Source of the DNA: an uncultured bacterium
GTDB lineage: Bacteria > Bacteroidota > Bacteroidia > Bacteroidales > Bacteroidaceae
Assembly (NCBI GenBank): GCA_905214795.1
Contig: CAJMNM010000003.1
Location: forward strand, 83,580 to 147,579
DNA length: 64,000 bases
Direction: 5' to 3'
Both the position numbers and the translations under genes were made by a program. This document shows, piece after piece, positions 1-9,005 of the stretch; within the stretch, counting starts at the first letter, position 1, and each line of letters begins with the position of its first letter. The notes under the pieces are model-generated. The model was not told where the DNA came from, did no database searches, and worked only from the letters and a program-made list of their open reading frames with translations.

Positions 1-261
1 TTTATCATTAATTATCATACCACCATATGTTAATCCTTTATGACTAAGCAATATATTGCCAACTAAATGTGCTGGCAATAATGCAAATAATTTACCACCA
101 TAATATGCCATTAAAGAACAGTCATGGAATCTGTCCGCATGATAATCCATATACCCACGCATAAAAAGAAATGTACCATTCCGTGAAACAAGTACGAAAT
201 CATCCCATTCCTTTCTATATGATGGCATATATATACGTATTTCCCAACTATTCCCAGGCAT
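1..261 (-). CDS. GNAT-family acyltransferase-like protein, 5' part only
   Basis: An open frame reads from an ATG at 261 leftwards off the window edge, so only the first 87 residues are visible. The start reads MPGNSWEIRIYMPSYRKEWD, followed by a segment rich in aromatic residues (TFLFMRGYMDYH, LTYGGMI). This resembles the N-terminal half of FemAB/GNAT-type transferases found in Bacteroidales capsule and O-antigen loci, next to FdtA-like cupins. It starts 3 bp after the cupin stop codon and is probably co-transcribed with it, which supports a role in acylating a nucleotide-activated amino sugar. The catalytic C-terminal part lies outside the window, so the family is inferred from context and from a partial sequence. 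Confidence 0.55.
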   Translation of the reverse strand, partial: MPGNSWEIRIYMPSYRKEWDDFVLVSRNGTFLFMRGYMDYHADRFHDCSLMAYYGGKLFALLPAHLVGNILLSHKGLTYGGMIINDK

Positions 262-264
262 ATT

Positions 265-654
265 CTACTTTTTTATTATACGAAGAAATTCGTCATAAGA
301 ATTAATATACATTTCTGGCTGATAAGGATGAGATGAAAGTACCAATAAAACAGCATCTGGTGAAAAATATAACAATTCATTCCATGTTAATGGTGGAATA
401 TGTAATCCTTTATCAGGTGAATCCAAATTATACACTCTACGTCCATCATTATCTTCCAGACAAATTTTCACACAGCCTTTTACAGCAACCAAGAATTGAT
501 GAGTTATTTTATTGGCATGTTTACCGCGTTCCTGTCCTTTGGGCACATTGTAAATCCAATATGCCCGACGAACAAGGAAAGGAATATCTTTTTCCATTTC
601 AGCCACAGTAAGACTTCCGCGCTGATCTGTAAAAGTTTTCAGATTACTTGTCAT
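265..654 (-). CDS. FdtA/WxcM-like sugar 3,4-ketoisomerase (cupin)
   Basis: 129-residue small cupin. Family members convert dTDP-4-keto-6-deoxyglucose to the 3-keto isomer on the way to 3-amino-3,6-dideoxy sugars of surface polysaccharides. Family marks are RGSLTVAEMEKDIPF near residue 12, the YWIYNVPKGQERGKHAN segment with the conserved His, and the HQFLVAVKG cupin strand. The start codon overlaps the stop of nadA in an ATGA arrangement, so translation is probably coupled. The following gene is a GNAT fragment, as expected for an N-acyl sugar pathway. No aminotransferase is visible, but the locus continues beyond the window. Exact sugar unknown. Confidence 0.85.
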   Translation of the reverse strand: MTSNLKTFTDQRGSLTVAEMEKDIPFLVRRAYWIYNVPKGQERGKHANKITHQFLVAVKGCVKICLEDNDGRRVYNLDSPDKGLHIPPLTWNELLYFSPDAVLLVLSSHPYQPEMYINSYDEFLRIIKK

Positions 655-1643
655 AAACCTAATTTATCTGATATTTCAAGCATTCTCTGAATAGGTTTGA
701 TAGCTTTTTCAGCAACCTTTTCATCAACTTTTATTTCAGGCCATTCATATTTCAATGTATTGTAAAGCTTCTCTAGCGTAATGAGACGCATATAATTACA
801 TTCATTACATGCACATGTACTATCATTAGGCGGTGCGGGAATAAAGACCTTTTCCGGACAAGATTTCTGCATCTCATGTAGTATACCGCTTTCTGTAGCT
901 ACAATAAATTCTTTATTATCACTTTGAATAGCATATTTCAACAATGCAGCTGTCGATCCAACTTTATCAGCCAATTTTAAAACAGCTCCCTTACACTCAG
1001 GATGAGCCAATATTTCTGCATTTGGATAAACTTTCTTGAGTTCAATCATCTTTTCTACAGAAAATTTTTCATGAACATGGCATGCTCCGTTCCATAATAC
1101 CATATTACGTCCGGTAATAGAATTAATATAATTACCCAAGTTACGATCTGGTCCGAAAATAATTTTTTCATCAGCAGGTAAACTTTCTACTATTTGTCGA
1201 GCATTACTTGATGTCACAACAACATCTGTAACTGCTTTTGTGGCCGCAGTAGTATTTACATAAGAAATAACAGTATGTCCAGGATGTTCTTTTACAAACT
1301 GTTCAAACTCATTAGCTGGACAACTTTCAGCTAAAGAACAAGTAGCATTTAAATCTGGTACTAAAACCTTTTTATTAGGACACAGGATTTTATTTGTTTC
1401 TCCCATAAAGTGAACGCCACACATTACAATAATGTCTGCATCAGTCTTAGCTGCTTTTTGAGCTAAAGCTAGGCTGTCACCTATAAAATCAGCTACATCT
1501 TGAATAATGCCCTCGGTATAATAATGCGCCATTATAACTGCATTCTTTTCTTTACATAGCCGTTTAATTTCTGATTTAAGATCAATCCCCTGTTCAATGG
1601 GTTCATCTATATACCCTTTTTCCAACCATTCTTTTTTAATCAT
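651..1643 (-). CDS. nadA: Quinolinate synthase A
   Basis: 330 residues, the usual length. It condenses iminoaspartate (product of NadB) with dihydroxyacetone phosphate to quinolinate in NAD synthesis, using a [4Fe-4S] cluster in the cytoplasm. Visible marks: AHYYTEGIIQDVADFIGDSL near residue 40, MCGVHFMGETNKIL, TCSLAESCP, the NGACHVHEKF segment, and a C-terminal CxCxxC (STCACNEC). Cysteines in the last three segments fit the cluster ligands known for the family. NadB is encoded 7 kb away and nadC is not in the window. It heads a minus-strand unit with the cupin gene. A TAACTTTG box (minus strand, 1872-1879) upstream could be its promoter, leaving a leader of about 220 nt. Confidence 0.97.
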   Translation of the reverse strand: MIKKEWLEKGYIDEPIEQGIDLKSEIKRLCKEKNAVIMAHYYTEGIIQDVADFIGDSLALAQKAAKTDADIIVMCGVHFMGETNKILCPNKKVLVPDLNATCSLAESCPANEFEQFVKEHPGHTVISYVNTTAATKAVTDVVVTSSNARQIVESLPADEKIIFGPDRNLGNYINSITGRNMVLWNGACHVHEKFSVEKMIELKKVYPNAEILAHPECKGAVLKLADKVGSTAALLKYAIQSDNKEFIVATESGILHEMQKSCPEKVFIPAPPNDSTCACNECNYMRLITLEKLYNTLKYEWPEIKVDEKVAEKAIKPIQRMLEISDKLGL

Positions 1644-2162
1644 ATATATAATAATATTTAGTTTTATTTTTCAGAAAAACCTTATGTTAATGATAATAGA
1701 CTGTTCATACTGTCGAGAAAAAATATGGCTGAGATTTGCTTTTTAAGTTATTAATTTGAGATATTTATTTATCACTATATTATCAACAGTTATCAATTAA
1801 CTATAGACTATTGATTTTAAGCTACTCACCATTTCTTTTATTTACTCTTTCAACTGTATGTTGATAAATTACAAAGTTAAAAACTTTAATGGAATATTTG
1901 TGTATAAAGATGATGAAATTAGGGTTGAAACTTTGTTTTAATCTTTTGTTTTATTATTTGGAAGTCTGAAATATTTGTGTAGCATATTTGAAATACAAAC
2001 ATCCAAATTTATTTTTAAAAAACTATGGTTGAATTATGAACGACTTATAAAATAGTTTTCTACTGTTTTTGTTATCTTTGCACAGCATAAGTTTTATGCA
2101 GGATAAACTATCCTATGTTTAACAGATTATTTTCATACAAAGTATATTTATAAGAAAATATA
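1644..2162. other. Gene-free AT-rich spacer between divergent nadA and trmH-like genes
   Basis: 519 bp with no credible ORF. It must hold divergent promoters. A TATCTTTG -7 box at 2073-2080 faces the methyltransferase gene at 2163. CAAAGTTA at 1872-1879 (TAACTTTG on the minus strand) could serve nadA. No clear terminator, repeat or riboswitch was recognised. Confidence 0.6.
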
Positions 2163-2693
2163 ATGAGAAAGCTGAAAATCACAGAATTAAATCGTATTTC
2201 TACTGAAGAATTTAAAGAAGCTGAAAAATTACCTTTAATAGTTGTACTTGATCAGGTAAGAAGTTTATATAATGTAGGTTCTGTGTTTCGTTCATCTGAT
2301 GCATTTCGAGTAGAATCTATATATTTATGTGGTATTACTGCAACGCCACCTAATGCAGAAATTCATAAAACAGCTTTAGGTGCAGAAGATTCTGTTGAAT
2401 GGATTTATTTTAAATCAACGCAAGATGCTGTAAAACAATTAAAAGAACAAGGTGTTGAGGTTTGGTCTGTTGAACAGGTCGAGGGAAGTGTAATGCTTCA
2501 AGATTTTCGTCCTAAAAATAATAAACGTTATGCAATTATTTTAGGTAACGAGGTTAAAGGTGTTCAACAAGATGTTGTTGACATGTGTGATGGGTGTATT
2601 GAAATACCTCAATTTGGAACTAAACACTCTTTAAATGTGTCAGTTACAGCAGGTATATTAATATGGGAGTTCGCACGTTTAATGAAGTTATGA
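2163..2693 (+). CDS. TrmH/SpoU-family RNA 2'-O-methyltransferase
   Basis: 176 residues, so only the SPOUT catalytic domain without the N-terminal RNA-binding extension of larger members. The three SPOUT motifs are visible: NVGSVFRSSDAF near residue 40 (motif 1, with the catalytic Arg), ILGNEVKGV near 125 (motif 2), and IPQFGTKHSLNVSVTAGI near 148 (motif 3, SAM-binding knot). Acts on rRNA or tRNA; the target nucleotide cannot be told from sequence. It stands alone with a -7 box TATCTTTG at 2073-2080 and converges with the DUF4294 gene. Confidence 0.88.
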   Translation: MRKLKITELNRISTEEFKEAEKLPLIVVLDQVRSLYNVGSVFRSSDAFRVESIYLCGITATPPNAEIHKTALGAEDSVEWIYFKSTQDAVKQLKEQGVEVWSVEQVEGSVMLQDFRPKNNKRYAIILGNEVKGVQQDVVDMCDGCIEIPQFGTKHSLNVSVTAGILIWEFARLMKL

Positions 2694-2709
2694 ACAACCT
2701 GTGAAAACT

Positions 2710-3336
2710 TTATAAAGCACCTATTTCAACCAACCGTACAACTCTTTCGGTCAGTCTGTCGTCTGTATCAGGATTATAATCTTTTTTTAGACTAGCTCCA
2801 AAAATAGAAGCAAAAGTTTGATAGAATCCAGCTTTAAAGGGTCCGAAAAATGCTTTTACTATCTGATATGAGTTCTGATTACATTCACGGTCAATTAATT
2901 TTATTAATAACTTACCTTGTGAATAAGTCAGTTTTTTCATTTCAGGTGTATATTGTTGTTTTATTCCTTTTTCAACAGCTTTTATATGAGCATCCTTTGC
3001 TTTTTTATTTGGTAATTTCTCCAAATATTCATAAGTTTCAGCAATAGTCTGATTTACTCTTTTGGCTATTGGTAATGTCTTTTTTACATTATATATCAGT
3101 TTATTGTATCGTATATAATCTTTTCTGTTTTTAAATTTCAGAGGAGGATAAACAGGTACTTCTGGAAGTATAATCACTGTAATTGAATCACCTTTATAAA
3201 ATTCTTTTTGTGCTTTTTTATAAAAAATGATAGGTACGACAGGTTTTGTGTTATCTGTCATAAAGATGTCTTGGCCTTCTGCAGGAAGTAGTAAGGTCAA
3301 GAAGATAGCTGTGATTATAAATCTGATAGTTTTCAT
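2710..3336 (-). CDS. DUF4294 family exported protein
   Basis: 208 residues with an N-terminal signal peptide (hydrophobic ITAIFLTLLLPAEG at about residues 8-21). The body is basic, with helical stretches around YNVKKTLPIAKRVNQTIAETY. This matches the Bacteroidota-specific DUF4294 family of unknown function. It is transcribed divergently from the helix-hairpin-helix gene, with 95 bp between the starts. Nothing in the sequence points to an enzyme; a periplasmic role is an inference from the signal peptide. Confidence 0.75.
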   Translation of the reverse strand: MKTIRFIITAIFLTLLLPAEGQDIFMTDNTKPVVPIIFYKKAQKEFYKGDSITVIILPEVPVYPPLKFKNRKDYIRYNKLIYNVKKTLPIAKRVNQTIAETYEYLEKLPNKKAKDAHIKAVEKGIKQQYTPEMKKLTYSQGKLLIKLIDRECNQNSYQIVKAFFGPFKAGFYQTFASIFGASLKKDYNPDTDDRLTERVVRLVEIGAL

Positions 3337-3431
3337 TTTGACTGCAAAATTATAAATAATATGATTAGCTTGTTCTTATTTTACAAATAATATAATTTGT
3401 TATGTAAAAAATAGTTGTGTATATTTGAAAA

Positions 3432-5492
3432 GTGACAATTTTATTTATAATAAAAAGTTTTCGACAATTGTGGTTTATAACATTGTCAATTGTCTGTATA
3501 CTACAATCTTTTATTGTGGAAAACTCTTATGCACAAACACTAAGTTGGGATAGTTTTGTAGAAAAATTAGCAACTGACGAAGAAATGACAGATGGTGATT
3601 GGGAAAATTTATTAGATGATCTTACAGAGATTCATGAACATCCTTATAATATAAATACTGTAACTAAGGAAGAATTGGAAGAATTACCTTTTCTCAATTC
3701 AAAGAAAATAGAAGATTTATTGTCTTATGTTTATCGTTATGGTCCGGTAAAGAATTTAGGAGAACTAATATTGATTAAATCATTGTCGTTTGAAGACAGG
3801 CAATATCTTTCTTTGTTTTTATGTGCTGGTGAAATTGAAAAAAGTTATGAACAATTTAAGTTGAAAAACTTGTTGAAAGATAGTAAGAATGAGTTAATAT
3901 CAACATTAAAAGTACCTTTATATCAGCGAGATGGGTATAAAAATCATTCTGAAGAAGAATTGTTGAAAAACCCTAATAAAATATATTTAGGTAATGCGTT
4001 ATATCACTCTGTACGTTATCAATATCAATATAAAAAAAATTTGTTTTGTGGATTGACCATGGAAAAAGATGCGGGTGAACCTTTTGGAAGCTATGGAAAT
4101 TGGAGTTACGATTCATATTCTTTTTATATTATGTTGAAAAATTGTGGAAAACTAAAGACTTTAACTTTAGGAGATTATCGTATTGGTTTTGGTGAAGGAC
4201 TTATTGTTAATACAGATTTTAATTTAGGAAAGGTAGCTTTATTAAGTACGATGAATCGTAAACGTCAGATCAGAAAATTTTCTTCTACTTCTGAAAATGG
4301 CTTTTTTAGAGGGGCAGCTACAGCTTTTCAGTTAAGTAATACAGAATTATCATTTTTTTATTCTTATCTTCCTCAGGATGCGACGTTAAAAACAGATGGT
4401 AGTATTTCATCTTTAAAAACAGACGGATTGCATCGTACATTACTTGAAGTTTCTAAGAAACATAATATTGTGAACCAGTCTGTTGGTAGTGATATAACAT
4501 GGAATAATAATTATTTGTCAATAGGATTAACCGGACTTTATCAACATTATAATCTACCGTTTTCAACAGGTGATGATTTATATAGACGATATTATCCTTC
4601 AGGACAAGATTTTTTTAATATGGGATTACACTATCAGTTAAGGCTTTATAAACTTATGTTTTCTGGAGAGACCGCTTATGGACACAACCATAATGGATGG
4701 GCTACACTTAACCGAATAACTTATCGTTTTAATAGTAAATATCAGATTGTAGCTCTACAACGACTATATTCTTATCGGTATGTAGCATTAATGGCAAATT
4801 CTTTTGAAGAGGGTGGAGGTGTACGAAATGAAAGTGGCTTCTATTTGGGTGCTGAATGTAAACCGTTGAATGAATTGAAAGTTTCACTTTATGCTGATTA
4901 CTTTTATTTTCCTTGGCCAAAATATGGTATACCTTTCACTTCTGATGGTTATGAAGGTATGTTTCAGATTGATTGGTTCGGCAGTGACAAATGGAATATG
5001 ACAGGAAGATATCAGATAAAGCGGAAATTACGTTATGAGGAACCTTATTTATATCATAAATTGAAATATCAGTTTCAATATAATCTGAATAACCGATTAT
5101 TATTTCGTATTCAGGGAAGATATACACAGGTTCGTAATCGTATAGGAGAAACCGTTTTCGGTTATTTAGGTGGATTTACTTCACGTTGGGTTAATTCCAA
5201 TAATAATGTGCGTTTGTCATTATCATTTGCTTATTTTGATAGTCGTGATTATAAGGCCCCAATGTCATTTTATGAATCAGGTTTACTTTATTCATTTTCT
5301 TTTTTAAATTTTTATGGCAATGGAATGCGTTCATCTGTTTGTTGCCGATGGGATATTACAAAACAATGGATGTTACTTTGCAAATATGATTTAACATATT
5401 ATCTGGATAGAAATGAAATCAGCAGTGGATTACAACGGATATCTGGTTCTGCCCAGAATGATGTTTCCCTTCAGTTGCGTTATCAGTTTTAA
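3432..5492 (+). CDS. Helix-hairpin-helix protein with outer-membrane-like beta-rich C-terminus
   Basis: 686 residues. An N-terminal signal segment (LWFITLSIVCILQSF, ending near SYAQ at about residue 35) is followed at about residues 70-130 by two ComEA-like helix-hairpin-helix units (INTVTKEELEELPFLNSKKIEDLL). The remaining ~500 residues are rich in alternating aromatic strands such as LYHSVRYQYQYKKNLFCGL and end in LQLRYQF, typical of an outer-membrane barrel with a terminal aromatic. ComEA-type HhH domains bind DNA in competence proteins, but whether this large Bacteroidota family binds DNA is not established. It lies 43 bp upstream of a radical SAM gene in the same direction. Confidence 0.78.
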   Translation: MTILFIIKSFRQLWFITLSIVCILQSFIVENSYAQTLSWDSFVEKLATDEEMTDGDWENLLDDLTEIHEHPYNINTVTKEELEELPFLNSKKIEDLLSYVYRYGPVKNLGELILIKSLSFEDRQYLSLFLCAGEIEKSYEQFKLKNLLKDSKNELISTLKVPLYQRDGYKNHSEEELLKNPNKIYLGNALYHSVRYQYQYKKNLFCGLTMEKDAGEPFGSYGNWSYDSYSFYIMLKNCGKLKTLTLGDYRIGFGEGLIVNTDFNLGKVALLSTMNRKRQIRKFSSTSENGFFRGAATAFQLSNTELSFFYSYLPQDATLKTDGSISSLKTDGLHRTLLEVSKKHNIVNQSVGSDITWNNNYLSIGLTGLYQHYNLPFSTGDDLYRRYYPSGQDFFNMGLHYQLRLYKLMFSGETAYGHNHNGWATLNRITYRFNSKYQIVALQRLYSYRYVALMANSFEEGGGVRNESGFYLGAECKPLNELKVSLYADYFYFPWPKYGIPFTSDGYEGMFQIDWFGSDKWNMTGRYQIKRKLRYEEPYLYHKLKYQFQYNLNNRLLFRIQGRYTQVRNRIGETVFGYLGGFTSRWVNSNNNVRLSLSFAYFDSRDYKAPMSFYESGLLYSFSFLNFYGNGMRSSVCCRWDITKQWMLLCKYDLTYYLDRNEISSGLQRISGSAQNDVSLQLRYQF

Positions 5493-5535
5493 ATTTTATC
5501 ATTAACTTTGTTGTATATATCAAAAATATGAGCTT

Positions 5536-6312
5536 ATGTCAACAGTCATTTATCCGTCTCCTATTTTTGGGCCGGTACACAGCCGTCGGCTTGGTGTTTC
5601 TTTAGGTATTAATCTTTTGCCCGAAGACGGAAAGTTTTGTTCGTTTGATTGTATCTACTGTGAATGTGGTTTTAATGCGGATCATCATCCTAAAAAAGCC
5701 TTACCCACTCGTGAAGAAGTTTATAAAGCACTTGAAGAACGCCTTATAGATATGAAGGCAAACGGTCCGGTTCCCGATGTTCTTACATTTGCTGGTAATG
5801 GAGAACCCACCATGCATCCCGATTTTCCTGAAATTATTGATGATGTATGTCTTTTGAGGGACCGTTATTTTCCAAAAGCTAAAATAAGTGTATTAAGCAA
5901 TGCTACACAAATTATTCGTCCTGCTGTTTTTAAGGCATTGATGAAAGTCGATAACAATATACAAAAGTTGGATACGGTTAATACTGAATATATAAGTAGT
6001 GTTGATCGTCCTTCTGGACATTATGATATACAGAAAATAATTGAAGGCCTAAAAGCGTTTAACGGAAAAGTAATTATTCAGACCATGTTCATGAAAGGTA
6101 AAATGAATGATAAGGATGTAAGTAATGTATCTGATGAATATGTTTTGCCTTGGTTAAAGGTTGTGAAGGATATAGCACCCGAAAAAGTTATGATTTATAC
6201 CATAGACCGTGAAACGCCCGATCATGATTTGAAAAAGGCTACTCATGAGGAATTAGACCGTATAGTTAATATTTTAAAGAAAGAAGGAATAGAAGCGTCA
6301 GCTTCTTATTAA
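5536..6312 (+). CDS. Radical SAM protein
   Basis: 258 residues. The radical-SAM cysteine triad CxxxCxxC is at Cys35, Cys39 and Cys42 (FCSFDCIYCEC) and would bind a [4Fe-4S] cluster with SAM. A GNGEPTMHP segment near residue 94 is the usual glycine-rich motif 2. There is no obvious auxiliary cluster domain or substrate clue, so the reaction is unknown. It follows the helix-hairpin-helix gene by 43 bp and ends just before a strong bidirectional terminator. Confidence 0.88.
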   Translation: MSTVIYPSPIFGPVHSRRLGVSLGINLLPEDGKFCSFDCIYCECGFNADHHPKKALPTREEVYKALEERLIDMKANGPVPDVLTFAGNGEPTMHPDFPEIIDDVCLLRDRYFPKAKISVLSNATQIIRPAVFKALMKVDNNIQKLDTVNTEYISSVDRPSGHYDIQKIIEGLKAFNGKVIIQTMFMKGKMNDKDVSNVSDEYVLPWLKVVKDIAPEKVMIYTIDRETPDHDLKKATHEELDRIVNILKKEGIEASASY

Positions 6313-6323
6313 TGCACATTTTG

Positions 6324-6383
6324 AAACAATAAAGCTATAAAAAGCAAATTATATAAAGTTTGTTTTTTATAGCTTTATTGTTT
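6324..6383. terminator. Bidirectional terminator between radical SAM and MATE genes
   Basis: Perfect 20-bp inverted repeat: 6324-6343 pairs with 6364-6383 (core AATAAAGCTATAAAAA / TTTTTATAGCTTTATT), with the loop partly paired as well. A/T runs on both sides let it act on both strands. The right arm overlaps the last codons and stop of the minus-strand MATE gene. Confidence 0.85.
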
Positions 6384-7745
6384 TATGATTTCATCATTAG
6401 TAATTGGATAACGTTTTCTTTTAGCCAAAATATGGTGTACAAAAATATAAGCTGGTATTAAAAATAAATCAGCGGCAAGCCATGCCGAAGGATCACCATA
6501 GCATACTCCGGTAAATCCAAGCAGAGGTACTAAAATAAGACTGACCAATACACGGTCTACCATCTCAAATACGCCTGAAAGCATAGCCAGTTTACTGAAT
6601 CCCAGTCCTTGAATACTATATCGCAATAAACATAATAATCCCAACGGAATGTAATATGTTGAAGATATGCCTAGAAATTCATCTACTTTATCCAGAATAA
6701 TCAATTCATGCGCATCGACAAATAATAATGCGATTTGTTTTGCGAAAAGTTGAAGAACGATAAAACAGAATACGCAATAAGTACATACCATAAAGAAACA
6801 GGCACGTAATCCTAAGTTAATTCTTTCCAATTTTCCGGCTCCGAGATTTTGGCCACAATAAGTCGCCATGGCGATACCCATGTTTTCCAACGGACAAATG
6901 AAGAACATTTTTATTCTCATTCCTGCGGTAAAAGCGGCAACACAAGCTGTACCGAGTGCATTATTGGCACTTTGCAACATAATGCTTCCTATTGCTGTGA
7001 TAGAAAATTGCAATCCCATAGGAACACCCATATTGAGCAATCCTTTTACGTAATGAAGATTCCATTTACGCTCTTCTTTTTGCATTTTAAGGATGGTAAA
7101 ATGCTTGAACATGTAAATTAAGCACAGAATGGCCGAAATAGCTTGAGAGATTACAGTAGCTATAGCTGCACCTGCTACTCCAAGATGTAACGTAAGAATA
7201 CAGAAAAAGTCTAATACAATGTTAAGTATGGCCGAGAGTAGTAAAAAATAAAATGGTGTTTTACTGTCTCCCATAGCGCGTATCAGACTTGCCAGGAGGT
7301 TATAAAGAAAAGTAAACGGAATGCCTAGGAAAGTGACCAGCAGATAAAGATATGCATGATGAAGAATCTCTGTTGGAGTTTGCATCATCAACAATATTTT
7401 CTCACAAAGTAGGGCAGTAATGATAGTTAGGATTAACGAAATGAAAACAGCCAGCCACAGACTGTTGGCAACATAACGTCGCATATGACTATATGTGCGT
7501 GCACCGAAGGTTTGCGCTACAGGTATACCGAATCCTCCACAACATCCTGTACAAAAACCTATAATGAGAAAGATGACAGACGTGCTGGCCCCTACAGCTG
7601 CCAGTTCATTTATTCCTAAGTATTTACCTACAATAGCAGCATCAATCATGCTGTAAGTCTGTTGAAGCAGACTGCCTAATATAAGTGGTAAGGAAAAATT
7701 GAATATCAGTCGGAGGGGCGAGCCCGCCGTCATTTCTTTAATCAT
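6375..7745 (-). CDS. MATE-family multidrug/metabolite efflux transporter
   Basis: 456 residues with about 12 hydrophobic segments in two homologous halves, the size and layout of MATE antiporters. The N-terminus (GSPLRLIFNFSLPLILGSLLQQTYSMIDAAIVGKYLG) is the characteristic first-helix region. Family members export cationic drugs or metabolites driven by Na+ or H+. It starts exactly one base after the stop of the DUF362 gene, so the two are in one operon. The substrate is unknown. Confidence 0.92.
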   Translation of the reverse strand: MIKEMTAGSPLRLIFNFSLPLILGSLLQQTYSMIDAAIVGKYLGINELAAVGASTSVIFLIIGFCTGCCGGFGIPVAQTFGARTYSHMRRYVANSLWLAVFISLILTIITALLCEKILLMMQTPTEILHHAYLYLLVTFLGIPFTFLYNLLASLIRAMGDSKTPFYFLLLSAILNIVLDFFCILTLHLGVAGAAIATVISQAISAILCLIYMFKHFTILKMQKEERKWNLHYVKGLLNMGVPMGLQFSITAIGSIMLQSANNALGTACVAAFTAGMRIKMFFICPLENMGIAMATYCGQNLGAGKLERINLGLRACFFMVCTYCVFCFIVLQLFAKQIALLFVDAHELIILDKVDEFLGISSTYYIPLGLLCLLRYSIQGLGFSKLAMLSGVFEMVDRVLVSLILVPLLGFTGVCYGDPSAWLAADLFLIPAYIFVHHILAKRKRYPITNDEIIKQ

Positions 7746-8870
7746 TTATTTTACTTCTATTAATTCATATTGTCTGGTACCGATACCTAATTTTTCGGCG
7801 TGGCGTAATCCGGCTTCCCAGTTTGTGTCTGGATGAAGAATATGGAATTTATCATGATCTCCCTCATGTTCATGCAAATGTTCTGTCAGCATGTTAGGCA
7901 TGTTGATAACCGGTGCTTTGTTAACCATGTCTACACATGCCTGGTCAAGAGCTACAGGGTCAAATGAGGCTAACATACCTAGGTCAGGAATTACGGCTGC
8001 GTCATTATGATTCCAGCAGTCACATTCCGGAGATACATTAACAATAAAACTGATATGGAAATTAGGTTTATCTTTCAATACAGCTTTAGTATATTCTGCA
8101 ATCTTATAGTTCAGGTTTTCAGAAGTATCATATTGACTGACAACAGCAGCGCCATGTTGGCAAAGAGCCACGCATTGTCCGCAACCTACACATTTTGTAT
8201 AGTCTATAACAGCTTTATGGTTGTTGTTCAGTGAAAGAGCCTGATGATTACAGTGTTTTACACAGATATTACAACCTTTACAGTTCTCTTCAACTATTTT
8301 AGGTTGTGAGGCTGAATGTAGTTCCAGTTTGCCGGCTACACTTGCCGAACCCATACCCAGATTTTTAAGTGCTCCGCCGAATCCACTCATTTCATGTCCT
8401 TTGAAGTGAGTCATCGAAATGATGATGTCTGCGTCAGCTATGGCGCTTCCTATTTTTGGTGCTTTGCAATATTCTGCGTCTTCAAGAGGAATCTCACGGC
8501 ATTCTGTACCTTTTAATCCGTCTGCAATGATAACCTGACAATGTGTAACCATGGGATTATATCCGTTTTCCATGGCGCTTTGCAAATGGTCTACAGCATT
8601 GTCTCTACCGCCTGAATAAAGTGTATTCGAATCTGTTAAGAATACCTTAGCCCCTAGCTTTTGTAGCAGTTGAACAATGCGTGCGGCATAGTTAGGGCGT
8701 AAGTAGGCCATGTTTCCCGGTTCGCCAAAATGTATTTTTATGGCGGTAAACTGGTCTTTAAAGTTAATGTTTTCAATACCGGCACGTTTTACCATTTTCT
8801 CCAGTTTGTCCAGTTGGTTACTGTTAGGAGTGGTACGCAGATTAGTAAAATAAACTTTAGAGGGTTCCAT
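7746..8870 (-). CDS. DUF362 protein with two [4Fe-4S] ferredoxin motifs
   Basis: 374 residues. The N-terminal part (KVYFTN...IKIHFGEPGN, then a TDSNTLYSGGRDNA segment) is the DUF362 domain. The middle carries two CxxCxxCxxxC motifs at Cys197/200/203/207 and Cys227/230/233/237, which would hold two [4Fe-4S] clusters. No signal peptide, so cytoplasmic. The biochemical role of the family is not established; electron transfer is inferred from the clusters. It forms an operon with the MATE gene. A TAATTTTG box on the minus strand (8904-8911) is the likely promoter. Confidence 0.87.
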   Translation of the reverse strand: MEPSKVYFTNLRTTPNSNQLDKLEKMVKRAGIENINFKDQFTAIKIHFGEPGNMAYLRPNYAARIVQLLQKLGAKVFLTDSNTLYSGGRDNAVDHLQSAMENGYNPMVTHCQVIIADGLKGTECREIPLEDAEYCKAPKIGSAIADADIIISMTHFKGHEMSGFGGALKNLGMGSASVAGKLELHSASQPKIVEENCKGCNICVKHCNHQALSLNNNHKAVIDYTKCVGCGQCVALCQHGAAVVSQYDTSENLNYKIAEYTKAVLKDKPNFHISFIVNVSPECDCWNHNDAAVIPDLGMLASFDPVALDQACVDMVNKAPVINMPNMLTEHLHEHEGDHDKFHILHPDTNWEAGLRHAEKLGIGTRQYELIEVK

Positions 8871-8915
8871 AACAATTACGTGTTAAGAATTAAATGTATG
8901 ATGCAAAATTACATA

Positions 8916-8962
8916 AAAAGTCCGACAAAGCTGAAAGACTTATCTCTCTTTGTCGGACTTTT
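8916..8962. terminator. Terminator downstream of nadB
   Basis: 15-bp perfect inverted repeat: 8916-8930 with 8948-8962 (AAAAGTCCGACAAAG / CTTTGTCGGACTTTT). It lies after the nadB stop on the minus strand and before the DUF362 promoter, insulating the two genes. Confidence 0.85.
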
Positions 8963-9005
8963 AAGACTTTATTAAACAAGTATTGTCTATATGAAATAGA
9001 CTTTG

